The notes beneath the pieces were generated by a model. The model was not told where the DNA came from and ran no database searches. It saw only the letters and a list, made by a program, of their open reading frames with translations. 64,000 nt of DNA from Parietaria judaica (taxonomy: Eukaryota; Streptophyta; Magnoliopsida; Rosales; Urticaceae), in contig OX940872.1 of the NCBI GenBank assembly GCA_954871525.1, positions 28,305,746 through 28,369,745 of the forward strand, given 5' to 3'. Below are positions 10,001 to 21,279 of this stretch, in pieces (position 1 is the first letter of the stretch; each line of letters opens with the position of its first letter). Made by a program: the position numbers and the translations under genes.

Positions 10001-12474
10001 TATTCTAACGTTCTCTTAATTTTTTTTCCACTAAATGCCACGCGACATTCCCAGAATAATCGAGATTTACATTACTTTTGTGTTTAGTATTCAATAATTT
10101 ATTAATTTATATACTACCAATTTGAACCACACAAAACTAATTTTTTGGGTGTCAAATAAAAAAATTTAGTTGGGTCAAATCAATAGTATATAAATTATTG
10201 AGGAAAATCATGAAAAATAAAAAGAAATCAATTGTACTGGGGCAAAACACATGGCTTCTCACAGAAATAAACTAACAATATCATTTGGTAATATTGCCAC
10301 GATAAAAAGAAAAAAGAAAAAAGAAAAAAAAAAGAAAAAAAGTATAGAATATATACTGACTTTTTTTAATAATTTCCAGGTAAGTATATATCCCTTAGTA
10401 AAAAAGCACACTAACGATTGCATAATGCCTTCTTTACCTTCTTTGAAGTGCCTGTGCCTTGGAAATTGGCACAATAACAAGAGATTCCAGTCCTCTACTT
10501 GAATCGTAATAGCGCATTTTTACGACTCCGGGATCTATGACATACTTGATTCCAGGAATAGTCACTGATGTCTCAGCAATATGTGTTGCCAATACAACCT
10601 GAAGATAACATCCACAAACATTAATAGCCTCTTATCCAACAAATCGCTCTTTTATACGATTGTAACCCTGTCTAAAAACTGAATAAATCTGTCTAAGACT
10701 GTTTTAAAAACTCTCCTACCATTTTATAGAGAGCAGTACCTTGCGAAACTCGGACGGAGTGGGTTCGAAGGCGCGTACTTGTAGTTCTGATGGAAGAGAG
10801 GAATGCATAGGAACAATTATAATCATTTGATCCGAAATAGGTAATCGGTGAAGCCTCTGTTTGATGAGTCTTTCCGCAGATTCTATCTCTTCTTGTCCCG
10901 TCAAAAATGCAAGAACATCGCCGGGACTTTCCCGTTCATGGATCTAAAAGCATACAAGATGAGCAAATATTTATGACATTTGAAAATACGTGGGAAAATA
11001 TTCCACAAAACTACACTACTAAATTAGTTTTTTATTACCAAATACTTTGAAATTATTCTATTATTTTTTTGGGGGAATAATTTTACTCTCGATTTAAGAC
11101 AATTTTTAAACAGGTTTAATACAGTTTTTAGACAATCTTTAAACTGTCTAAAATGTCTTTAAAACTCATAGGTAAAATTGTCAAAAAAAAAAAAAAAACT
11201 TTATGAAATTTTTTGAAGTATTTGGTAGAATAAAAATCCAATTAATAGATATGCTACCTGTAAGCTACTTAAAATGACATCATGCAAAAGAGTAAATTAG
11301 AAGAAATAGATATACACCTCGAATATCGTCTGTATCGTGGCATCTACATAATCAGGCACGGGAAGACGCGTATAGACTATATCGACGGGAAACTGTCGGC
11401 CGTGGACGTGAACAATCTTAGCACCACCAAAGTAATCGGAGAAGATTTTAGCATCCAAACTAGCAGACATTATGATTAATTTTAAAGGACAGAGTCTCAT
11501 TCCTTGGTCTTGGTCTTGGTTGGAGCATGGAGGAGCATTTGATTCCGACAAAGCCATTTGAACCTTTTTCAGAAGTCCCAATGACATATCAGTGTGGACA
11601 CTCCTCTCATGAGCTTCATCCACAATCATAACTGAATATCTTGACAGATTCGGATCCAGCATTGCCTCTCTGCAAGAAAGATATACATGCTAAATTATTT
11701 GGTACAACTACTAGAGAATCTATTAATTTATCGAATTATAATAAATTAGTTAGCTATAGTTGAGACTGGCAAAAATATAATTAATTGACTTTATTGTGTA
11801 TTAATTTAAAGACGTTCTAGTGTATTAAAATCACGTTGTGAGATTCTGACCTCACTAACATGCCATCGGTCATGTACTTGATGCGTGTCGACCCGGAAGT
11901 CTTGTCGTCGAATCTGATGGAGTAGCCAACTTTCTGACCCAAAACGGACCCGCATTCCTCGGCCACTCGGGTGGCAACGGTGACCGCGGCAACGCGTCTG
12001 GGCTGAGTGACACCGATGAGTTTGCCGCCGCAGCAAAACCCGGCATCGAACAGAAACTGGGGAATCTCTGCATGTGTTACAACAGCAGATAGAAGATGAT
12101 GATCAGATTATAACAAAGAATAAAGAGAATTAATAAGACGTACGAGTGGATTTGCCACTGCCAGTTTCACCGATGACGATCAAAACATCATGCCATCGAA
12201 CCTCCTCCACCAGTTGCGCTTCAGCTAATCAATTAAATAAGAAAGAAACACGAATTAAACACTAATATATATACATATATATATATATATATTATAATGA
12301 AGTAAGCGAAAAGAAGAAAGAATAGAATACCGAAAGCGATTGGAAGAGACTTCCTTTGCCGTGAAATCTCATGCTTCCTGAAACAAAAGAAAAAAAGAAA
12401 TCAATGTCGAAAGCCAAAGTAGTGAGGGTGAGTTTTTGTGTTGACCTAGTTTCAGTGGCGTTTCGTTGATCCAT
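7073..12474 (-). CDS. DEAH10: DEAH-box RNA helicase, DEAH10/DHX33 type
   Basis: Twelve exons on the minus strand: 12474-12446, 12377-12331, 12224-12144, 12067-11851, 11669-11318, 10943-10740, 10598-10438, 9721-9539, 9110-8882, 8289-8087, 7904-7770, 7253-7073. They sum to 2,022 bases (673 residues) with all phases consistent. Visible helicase motifs are GETGSGKST (Walker A), TQPRRVAA (Ia), DEAH (II), SAS (III), [22 protein letters not shown] (V) and QRRSGRAGR (VI). They are followed by the winged-helix/ratchet region ([20 protein letters not shown]) and an OB-fold tail ([20 protein letters not shown]). The short N-terminus ([19 protein letters not shown]) matches the DHX33/DEAH10 subgroup rather than Prp2/16/22 splicing helicases. 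Family members act in ribosome biogenesis and RNA remodelling; the role here is inferred. No disruption is seen. Confidence 0.92.
7373..7740 (+). mobile_element. Foldback MITE in last DEAH10 intron
   Basis: The ends are long diverged inverted repeats: ggataatcg...gagtattcaaa at the left, and tttgaatactcttaccgcgattatcc at the right in reverse complement. Inner segments (gtcaacaaatgtgaggc against gcctcacaattattgac) also pair. The element is bracketed by attatatag at 7373-7381 and 7732-7740, a 9-bp duplication of the size made by Mutator-like transposases. There is no coding capacity. Confidence 0.65.
8400..8630. mobile_element. Foldback MITE copy A in DEAH10 intron
   Basis: The left arm (aaacaccactaattgga, ttcaaaactattcctc) pairs with the right arm (gaagaatagtattagag, ccaactaaaggtgtttt) across about 230 bases. 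Diverged relatives lie at 9197-9440 and 10990-11258, in two other introns of the same gene. Confidence 0.6.
9197..9440. mobile_element. Foldback MITE copy B in DEAH10 intron
   Basis: It shows the same arms as copy A (ccctaaaacaccactaattg and tgagaatagttttagagttt) around a central region with gacagtttagaaactgt and a poly-A run. The right arm keeps tgtttggtagaataaa. Confidence 0.6.
10990..11258. mobile_element. Foldback MITE copy C in DEAH10 intron
   Basis: It is the most diverged copy. It keeps ggaaaatattccacaaaact, the central run of tttaaac/gtctaaa elements and a poly-A run. The right arm is tatttggtagaataaaaatcc. Confidence 0.5.
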
Positions 12475-12510
12475 TGAAGAGGCGAGAGAGAGAGAGAGAG
12501 AGAGAGAGTT
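12264..12510. repeat. Microsatellites at the DEAH10 5' end
   Basis: A TA run (about 12266-12290) lies in intron 2. A GA run (12483-12508) followed by (tttg)n lies just upstream of the start codon at 12474. GA/CT tracts are common in plant 5' leaders. Confidence 0.7.
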
Positions 12511-13160
12511 TTTGTTTGTTTGTTTGTTCGAGATTTATAATATTACTATCTTAATGGGCCAAATAAACTTTGAGGAATAGTTTTACTATCTTATTTTCTT
12601 AACATTCTTTTTCTTTTCTTATTGCTTTGTTAATCTTTTAGATGGACTTTATAGATAATCTTTTATTGTTAACCATCTTTTATTGGTATACTTCTGTGCA
12701 TTGGATTATAGGTAATCTTATCTGAGGGAGCTTTTTTACATCGCATTAGAGATAATGCATGATCTCTATCTTGAGCCTAATATACCTAAGAGTTATGCTG
12801 AAATTTAGATCACAAACTGTATATTATATGGAGACCGGAGTATTTTATTATATTATCGATGTAAAATTTAGTCATGTTAGTTAGTGTCAGGACCATACAA
12901 AAATATTATTTTATGAAGTATTAATTTAACCAGGTTATACTGTACTTTACAATGAAGCTGACAACCATTTTCAAAACTAAGGAATTAAGAACATAAATAT
13001 ATAAGAGCTACATCGAAACTATTTCTCTTAAATTTGAAGAATGATTGAAAAAAAATTCATAGCTTAACATAAAAATATGATCATATGTACACCATAGATT
13101 AATTAACAAAAAAAAATCTAACGCAAATTTTTTTAGCCTGCCGATTAGGAAATTCATTAA

Positions 13161-13197
<37 letters not shown>

Positions 13198-13231
13198 TTT
13201 AGAAGCGAACCACCTAAGATACAAAGTTCAT
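12511..13231. other. AT-rich spacer with (AAT)n
   Basis: No coding signal is seen. An AAT microsatellite spans about 13160-13193. The segment ends at the 8-bp target duplication of the hAT-type element. Confidence 0.5.
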
Positions 13232-13836
13232 GCTCTTCTTAGAGGTGTCAAGTGGGCCGGCCCGGCCCACAACCCGTTAAGCCCGCATGTTAAACGAGGC
13301 GGGCTTGCGGGCTTGCGGGGCGGGTTTTGGAAAAGCCATCAAGGCCCACCCCGGCCCATGAACCCGAACCCACAAAGTCACGGGGCGATGCGGGGCGGGC
13401 TTTTTACGAGTCAAATTCAGTGGGCTTTTACGAGTCGAATCTAGTGGGCTTTTACGAGTCGGATTTAGTGGGCTTTTACGGGTTGAATTTAGTGGGCTTT
13501 TACGAGTCAAATAATGAAATTGATTAGTAAGGTACGAAACTGATTAACGAATTGTAACTTGAAAGTTTAAAATTAATGAACGTTGAATTGGTTCATGAAT
13601 TTCAAGATGTAGAGGTTAAGTAGTGAATATGATAGTGATAATTAAATAATAAAATAATAATAATAAGTGATTTTGAAATTAATTATTGAATATAAAATAG
13701 TCTTATTAGGGAAATACTCATCTTCGTACAAACTTTTTAAATAAATACTCATAGTTTCATTAAACTATATTTTACTCATTTTAAATTCTTTCTTCCTAAA
13801 CTACCCTCACCATCTATTCTCACTCACTCACTCATT

Positions 13837-13838
<2 letters not shown>

Positions 13839-13893
<55 letters not shown>
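13839..13893. repeat. (CT)n microsatellite
   Basis: About 27 uninterrupted CT units lie directly upstream of the METTL4-like fragment. Its position is where a plant 5' leader would be, so it may have been captured together with the gene fragment. Confidence 0.85.
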
Positions 13894-13895
<2 letters not shown>

Positions 13896-13938
13896 GCTCG
13901 TCACCGTTGAATTCTTCACCGGTGAACGGAGCTCCGAC

Positions 13939-14820
13939 ATGGCGAACCGAGCTGAACTTGGTCGAAATCTCGAGCTGAACTCAATCAACAATGGAGAGTT
14001 CTCCGAGTTCTTCGATTCTGGGATCTATCGCCTCGAAGAATCCAACTCCGTCTTTGTCGATCCCGTTCGCGTCATCAACCGCTCGTACACCAGCTCTAGG
14101 GTTTCTCCTCACTCTTACTATACGCGATTCTTCGAACCCAACCACACGGAGACTACCCAGAGAATGAGATGTTCGGGATCGGGTAAAAGAAAGCAAAGCG
14201 TGGAGAATAGGAAACCTCACGATCTCAACGAGAAGGAACGCATGGCAGATCTTCGTCATCAGGTTGAGTAATCCTCTGTTTTTTAGCTGCTTGGAGTGTT
14301 CTTTCGTTACTGCTCTCTATGCTCTTTGAGTTTTTGTTTGGCAGGAAGCGAGGCCTTTGTTGCTGAAGGCTTGCGATCCTTTGCTTGGAGCCAAAGAGCT
14401 TTTGGGCGGATTTTTGAGTGACAACTCGGGTTCTTCGATTTCGAAAGCCGGAGAGTCGTCTTTGCTCGAGCTTGGAGGCGTTTGTGTGAAATTACTCTCG
14501 GATTTCGCCAGAGTGACGAGACTTCTGAAAATGGAGGTTGGTTCTTGCTTCTTCTTTTCTTGTATAATTGCAATACATTTGGCCTTGTTTGAAGAAGAGT
14601 TTATGGATTTTTTGTTCGAAAAACTAGAGGAACAACTCAAACAGATACAACTGCGTGTGCTCTTCCATTTACGTTCCGATTTCAAAAAGTGGTGTAAATT
14701 ACCTTCCTATTATCTTGTCGGCTTTTAACAGATGACCCGACAATGCAAAGGCGAGTCATCTGGATTGCTATTTGGATCGGAATTTCATGTGTTCTCATTG
14801 ATTAAAGGAAGGCGAAAGTG
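13939..14820 (+). pseudogene. Captured 5' part of a METTL4/METTL2-like MT-A70 gene
   Basis: Exon 1 (13939-14262) reads MANRAELGRNLELNSINNGE, then FSEFFDSGIYRLEESNSVFVDPVRVINRSY and SYYTRFF, the characteristic N-terminal region of plant METTL4-type adenine methyltransferases. Exon 2 (14345-14536) continues in frame with EARPLLLKACDPLLGAKELL and LLELGGVCVKLLSDFARVTR. A possible third piece starts at 14732 and soon stops. The C-terminal MT-A70 catalytic domain (DPPW motif) is absent, so methylation activity is not expected. The two exons keep their intron, which points to capture from genomic DNA rather than from mRNA. Family recognition is by eye. Confidence 0.7.
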
Positions 14821-14878
14821 AACATGAGCAAAAATGGTGAGACTGAAGTAGCTTTTCTATATCGTGTTTTGTTCGTGC

Positions 14879-15178
14879 ACAGTGGCTAGAGCTGCACACA
14901 ATCCGTCGCCAACCCTCGTCGCGACTCGTCGCGGTGGTTGCCGGCGCGTCGCGACTCTCGCGACTCCGAGCTTCCGATCGCGACTCGTCGCGACTCCCCC
15001 CCCCTCTCTCTCTCTCCCCCTCTCTCTCTCTCTCCGTCTCACAGAACTCTCTCTCTCTCTCTCTCGCGACTCGCCGCGACCGCCCACGTCGCGACGCGTC
15101 GCGACGTGTTTTCTCGCGGTTTTGGCGACCGAGTCGCGACGAGCCGCGGCGTTCAATGTGTGCAGCTCTAACAGTGGC
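14879..15178. mobile_element. CpG-rich hAT MITE, copy 1 (nested)
   Basis: The element is 14887-15170 (284 bp). Its ends are TAGAGCTGCACACA and TGTGTGCAGCTCTA, exact 14-bp inverted repeats. It is flanked by acagtggc on both sides (14879-14886 and 15171-15178), a perfect 8-bp duplication. The interior is packed with gcgactcgtcgcgac-type palindromic motifs and a CT tract. It is inserted inside the larger hAT-type element. The several long ORFs across it are by-products of its lack of stop codons. Confidence 0.92.
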
Positions 15179-15640
15179 GCTGCCGAAACAGTAATAGAAA
15201 CGCAGAGAATAACGACACCCAAGCGAGTCGCTCGGTTCCGGTTCCGATTCCGCTACAGCAGGCCGTGGTCAGGTTTCAGCCCATCGCTAAATCAAACTTC
15301 CAGCGGGTCACCTTACGATTGGTGGACATCATTTCCGCGATCCCACTAGGACTCATCGTCTGAATACCGGAAGATTTCGAACGACGATAAAGGCCGCTTA
15401 TTAATCTTCTTGCGAGTACCAACTGCTTGATTTTTTGCCTAGAGAGTAAAAGTTTTGAACCTTATTATGTCATTTGTATTGTGTAGGTTAATGGTATACG
15501 AAGTATTAAGAATTTTGCTCTCAATAATTTTGTGAAAATAGCTTGATTTGGCTCACGATTTTTTTTTCCAATTAATAGATTGTTCTTGAATTCAGCTTGT
15601 GATTTCTGCTTAGCAACCATGACTAAGAACTGTGTCGTCT
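15171..15640 (+). other. Interior of hAT element after nested MITE
   Basis: GC-richer sequence to about 15410 (acgacacccaagcgagtcgc...) may continue the captured gene. No family is recognisable in any frame. AT-rich sequence follows. Confidence 0.35.
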
Positions 15641-17440
15641 GTTAATATTTACGTAACTATAATTATGAACAAGTGACTCAAATTATGTATACGTAATTAT
15701 AATTATGTAAATTTAATTGTAGTTACATTAGTGTAACTTTAGTACAAAAATGTAATCGTTGTTACATTAGTGTAACTTTACTTACCTTTCACCTTTTGAA
15801 CTTAAAAAGTGAAATTGCTATATAAGAAGTAACATGAATATGATAGTGTTGCAATAATGAATAACAATTACGTTAACAAAAGTGTAACTTCGGTTACAAA
15901 AATTATTTTAATACTTCCAAATTAATTCCAATAAAGAAAAAGCACTAAATTATTATTTTAAGAAATATATTGAAATTTGATTCCATAATAAATACACTTT
16001 TAATATCGTTTCGTTTTGTCTCTAAAAGAGCGAAAACACACCGTTTCTCTAACTTACAAACTTGCACCGAGTTACATAAGTGTAACTCCACTTACAAAAG
16101 TGTAACTTCGGTTACAAAAATTATTTTAATACTTCCAATTAATTCCAATAAAGAAAAATCACTAAATTGTTATTTTAAGAAATATATTGAAATTTGATTC
16201 CATAGTAAATACACTTTTAATATCGTTTTGTTTTATCGCTAAAAGAGCGAAAACACGCAATTTCTCTGACTTACAGACTTGCACCATTTCTTATGAAGAA
16301 TATCTTAATAAGTAACATAAGTGTAATTATATACGACTAGAATTACGAAATTGTAACTCCAGTTACATAAGTGTAACTTTACATAAATGTAACTCTGGTT
16401 ACAAAAGTATAACTTCGGCTACAAAAATTGCTCTAATACTTTCAAATTAATTCAAATAAAGAAAAAGCACTAAATTATTATTTTAAGAAGTATATTGAAT
16501 AAACACACTTTCAATATCGCTTTGTTTTATCGCTAAAAGAGCAACAATACACCGTTTCTCTGACTTACAAACTTGCACCATTTCTTATGTGGAATCTCTT
16601 AATATGTAGCATAAGTGTAATTATATATGACTACAATTACGAAACTGTAACTCCAGTTACAAAAGTGTAAATCCAGTTACATAAGTATAACTTCGGTTTC
16701 AAAAGTGTAACTTCGGTTACAAAAGTGTTACTTCGGTTACAAAAACGATTTAAATACTTCCAAATTAATTCCAATAAAGAAAAAACACTAAATTATTATT
16801 TTAAGAAATATATTGAAATTTGATTCCATAATAAATATACTTTTAATATTGTTTTGTTTTATCGCTAAAAGAGCGAAAACGCACCGTTTCTCTGACATAC
16901 AAACTTGCACCATTTCTTATGTAGAATTTCTTAATATGTAATACAAGTGTAATTCTATATAACTAGAATTGCGAAATTAACTCCCGTTACAAAAGTGTAA
17001 CTCCAGTTACAAAAGTGTAATTCCAGTTACATAAATGTAACTTCAGTTACATAAGTGTTTCTCTAACGGTAAAAGTTTAACTCCAGTTACAAAAGCGTAA
17101 CCCCAGTTACATAAGTGTAATTTCGGTTACAAAAGTGTAACTTTGGCTACAAAAATTGTTTTAATACTTCCAAATTAATTCCAATAAAAAAAACACTAAA
17201 TTATCATTTTAAGAAATATATTGAAATTTGATTTCATAATAAATACACTTTTAATATCGTTTTGTTTTATCGCTAAAAGAGCGAAAACACACCGTTGCTC
17301 TGACTTACAAACTTGCACCATTTCTTATGTAGAATATCTTAATGTGTAACATATGTGTAATTATATATGACTAGAATTATGAAAGTGTAACTCCAGTTAC
17401 ATAAGTGTAACTTCAGTTACAAAAATTGTTTTATATTTGA
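15640..17440. repeat. Palindromic minisatellite and higher-order repeat in hAT element
   Basis: The basic motif gttacaaaagtgtaac (variants gttacataagtgtaac, joined by ttcg or tcca) is itself an inverted repeat, GTTACA-n4-TGTAAC. Runs of it alternate with a conserved ~180-base block containing tacttccaaattaattcc, gatttgattccataa-like sequence, gctaaaagagcgaaaac and acaaacttgcacca. The block starts recur near 15910, 16130, 16436, 16754 and 17165, so the higher-order unit is about 220-410 bases depending on how many palindromic units it holds. Confidence 0.85.
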
Positions 17441-17899
17441 GCGTTCGCACGTGCGTATGTTGCTTTGCTTATGTACCCAAATACCATATAACACTATCGA
17501 CGGTCCAATTCCTTCCATACCGAATTAATGCTTTTACAACTAGAGACACACGTACGAATCTAGTTTAATAAACATGTCAAATACTTAACACTTTCATAGT
17601 TTAATCATAAACATACACGTATACCTCATAAAACACTTCAACGAACCCTGAAAAGAAAAAAATAAAAATGAGTCTTGACCATATTCCACGCGTACATCCC
17701 ACGTGCGGATTAGCCGATAGCTATGACGTGACACGTCGTTAGGCGCAAATGCTAACGTGTTCCGCAGCCAAATCCAGATTAGCACTAATCCTGAAGTGCG
17801 TACGAAACTTTTCCTTCTTCCACTTTAAGCCTCTATGACGATCTCACTCGTTACTCACTGTTTCTAACGAAGTACGTTTCTCTACAGTTCGTACAGTTA

Positions 17900-18525
17900 C
17901 GAACCGCAGAGGCCGAGATGACTGCACGGACCGCCTTGCTGCGGTTCGTTGGCGCCTCCCGTCGCCGGCAGCCGTCTCGTTGCGCGACTCCATCTCCGGC
18001 GCCGGCGGAGGAACCGTCGAGAAGCCTCCCTCCGGTTCCGAGGTTCTCTCCTCGCGAGCTTCTTCGTCGCTACGGTGCGTCTTCAACGTCGTCGCTTCAC
18101 TGCGCTGGTGATCGTCGCTCTGAGCATGAGGTGAGCGTTTGCTCTTGCTTTGGCGAGTTCGGAGATTCCTAGGCGCTCTATATGATTGATAGTCACTGAA
18201 AAGGATTCTGAAATTGGACAGAGCTTGAACATTTTGATATGTTTAAAAGCAGAGTTCATCAATGGCAACAATCCGAAGAAAGCGTCGGAGGTAGAGAAAT
18301 AGGCTCGGCTCGAATCGATCTAGAGTAAGCTCAGCAAGAAGAAGGATGCGAAGCCGACGAGTCCAGAGAGACGCGAAGCTACGGTTCGTCGGAGTCGGGA
18401 TAGGGAGGAGGAGAGTGAAAGAAAGCGTCGCTTGAGGCGCCGGAGTCAGAGTCGGAGTCGGAGCCGGAGTAGAGAGAGGCGAAAGGATGGTGACAGGAGG
18501 AATGAATATCATCGTTGAAGGAATC
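17900..18525 (+). pseudogene. Captured fragment of an RS-rich (splicing-factor-like) gene
   Basis: A GC-rich stretch has a plausible first exon near 17918-18130 and a second from about 18252. In one frame the second reads FINGNNPKKASEVEK, stop, then KKKDAKPTSPERREATVRRS and RRSQSRSRSRSRERRKDGD. This is a basic Arg/Ser-repeat tail of the kind found in splicing-associated nuclear proteins. Two in-frame stops and the lack of any further domain show that it is non-functional. It lies inside the hAT-type element. I do not recognise the exact parent gene. Confidence 0.5.
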
Positions 18526-19252
18526 GCAAGGAATCAGAGTGAAGATGTGATCAAATATATTGAGGGTATATACCAAAACATTGTTTCCTTAGTAAAATTT
18601 TGAGTGTTTTTTTTTTTTTAAAAATTTACCTAAATTGAGTATTTTGCTAAAAAACTCATATAAAATTAGAATAATGACTTATGAATGTGACCAGTAATCA
18701 TAAATTGTAAAGTTGAAACAAGTGAATCAGTGTTGTAATTGATTAATTCATTCTCAAACTAAAATTAAAATCAAATAATGCAAATCGATTAGCGAATTTT
18801 GATTAATAAAGTTAACATTTAATTAAAAAAATTAAAAACTACATTACATAGAATATATATACAAAATAAATTAATAGATCATGTAATATAAAGATAATTT
18901 TTAATTTATATAACAATAAATATTTAGAGTAAATTTTTGTAATATTTTTATTAGTATTAGTATTACAGCTTAATAGTTATTTTTAATTTAAAAATATGAT
19001 TTATGTAAGCTTTCAAATAGGACGGGGCGGGTTTATGTGGATTTCAGAGCGGGGTGAGGCGGGCTTTTGAGCGGGTGGGCTTTTTAGGCGGGGCGAGGCG
19101 GGTTCGGGGCGGATCTAGGAAAGCATAACCCAGCCTGACCCTTTTGATAGGCCCGCCCCACAGAAAAACGAGGCGGGGCAAACCCGCTTTTTTACGAGTC
19201 GGGGCGGGTAGGCCTGGCCTGGCCCAGCCCACTTGACACCTCTAGCTCTTCT

Positions 19253-20690
19253 TTGGCTATAAATGAAAGAAATAAAAAAAACCTGCACTTATCAATTTAC
19301 GTTACTGTGTCAATTATTTTGAACATTTTTTTCAAGTGTATGTGCTCATATTAACAATAAAATTGATTATAACACTATCTAAGAAAAATTATCAATTTAT
19401 GTTACCGTGTCAATTATTTTTAACTTTCTTTTCAAATATGTGTGCTAATATTAATCATAAAATTGATTATAACACAAGCTAGGAAATTCAACCATTGATA
19501 TACTTCGACTCAATAACCCACTATTTCTAAGTTTTGAGTCTCAATGTTCAGAGGTTCCTTTAAAGGGCAGACCACAGGATTAACAGGACACGGAAACACT
19601 GGAACTATTTTCACCTATCCATCATCCCGGGATGGTTGAACTCTCAGAGCGGTTTAATCATAAGAACTCAGAAGTTTGACCTCTAACAGACTCGTCCAAT
19701 CGAGTAACTCTGCGAGTCTCACCAATGATAGAGATGATGGCTTCTGCTTAATCCTCTCTTCGAGACTACCTCTGCACGCTTGCACAGCGCCCTGATATCG
19801 CTCTTCGTCCATCATCTGTGGAGTAACGTCCTCCGTATGCCTCAGTATCGCTCTGTCTACCAAAAACAAACACATTCTACTATTGACAAGGTATACTCGT
19901 CGTTAGTTCTCGATAAGACCTGATGGACTACTTCCCTAATTTGTGTGAGGATCCATAGTAAAAAAGTTGATTTGTGGGGATAAAAAAGAATAAACTAAAG
20001 TAAGCCAGTAAAAATAAATATAAAATTATACTAACAATTGGACAAAGAAAAATTTAATAAACTATTAGAAAAAATAAGGAATTAATTTAAATAAACTATA
20101 TAATAATAGTGTCAAGGGAAAAATTAACTAAACTATACTAACAGATCGAGTGTAAACTAAGAAAACTATGTAATAGCTTTGAGAATAATGGGATAAGCTA
20201 AGAACTTAGTGGAGAAAATCGAGAGAAATGAGAGATTAAGGTTGCAAATTGAGGAGAAGAAAAAAAAGGGATATTGAGGAGAGATTGGTGTGAGAAAATG
20301 TTTCAATGGATTTGGTATCAATATAAAGAAAAAAAAATGATTTTTTTCTTTCCATTTTTCAGGCAAAAATGGTCGTCTTAAAACATTATGGTGCATTTAT
20401 TGTACTCTGAAAATGATTATTTTTACGCCGAAAGAGCCGTTTTTAAACGTTAGGGGCCAGATCAACGTTCATAAACTAAAATCTGCTAAGCCCGAGTCGT
20501 GCTGCCATGCGCAGATCGGGCAGGCTAGTGCGGGAGAGGCAGCCAAGGTCTGTCCCAGGTGCGGGGCGGGTTCAGCCCGAGTGGGGCCGCACCGTGTGCA
20601 TATCTTTAGTCTTCAATACACACAACCTGTCGACAATACATGGGAAATTCAAATTAGTATCGAATTATGCTAATAGAGCCGCGGAAAAAT
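19253..20690. other. Spacer with one orphan exon-like frame
   Basis: A 75-base AT-rich phrase (atcaatttatgttac...gattataaca) is duplicated at about 19291-19370 and 19390-19470. On the minus strand 19860-19654 could be a last exon (DRAILRHTEDVTPQMMDEER, then AELLDWTSLLEVKLLSSYD, stop) preceded by an AG acceptor. I recognise no family and find no partner exon. Between 20413 and 20690 a GC-richer patch has no recognisable product. Confidence 0.35.
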
Positions 20691-21279
20691 CACAGTTGAC
20701 CGTTTTCCAATCACAGTGGTTTGATTTTATATCCTGAATGGCTGATTTCCAGACGTGATCTCCTCTCCTCTATCTTTGCCTCTTTGACTTTACTTGTTGG
20801 AACGGGTTTTCTCCGCCAAATTCGTGCTCTGCTAATCGCTTGCCCCCTCTTCTCTAAGTCGTATTCTTCGTCCCTGCAAAGGAATTTGTTTGACAGCAGG
20901 CTCATTTTCACGATCCAATGACATCTAAGAACCATTTATAGCAAGACCTCATTTTCTTATTTGAAATTTATGGTACTTGCTCTTGGTGTCGGTTCTTATC
21001 TAACACCTTTATTTAATCTGTGGAATAAAAGGCTGAGACATATTCAAACTTACCATGCGAAATTCTAAGTCACTCCAAGAGGGTATTGCCATGCCATGTC
21101 ATCCCATTTTGCAACTGCGACCAGAAAATATTCAACCCCTAAGCAGCGATTACAAAGTAAAAAAGAAACAGACAAGTTACTGAAATCCATACATACAACT
21201 CCAAGTAGAACTCAAAATCAACGTACTAATGAGCATAGCTAATTCTACAGGCTTCAAAATTAATGCAGGGCAGCTTCTT

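Larger units (their letters stand above)
13232..19252. mobile_element. 6,005-bp gene-fragment-carrying hAT-type element
   Basis: The element occupies 13240-19244. It starts TAGAGGTGTCAAGTGGGC and ends with the exact reverse complement GCCCACTTGACACCTCTA. It is flanked on both sides by gctcttct (13232-13239 and 19245-19252), a perfect 8-bp target duplication, the hAT hallmark. Both subterminal zones (about 13255-13515 and 19020-19230) are GC-rich with repeated gggcggg, and tttacgagtc occurs at both ends. At the left it recurs as five 27-base units of the form gtgggcttttacgagtc. No transposase frame is present. The interior holds a METTL4-like gene fragment, a nested MITE, a palindromic minisatellite array and a second RS-like gene fragment. 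It is presumably mobilised by a transposase made elsewhere. Confidence 0.88.

Noticed and set aside
14864..15349. 161-residue and shorter Arg/Ser-rich ORFs on both strands
   Set aside because: They cover the nested CpG-rich MITE, whose repeated gcgac units lack stop codons; borders match the element, not a gene.
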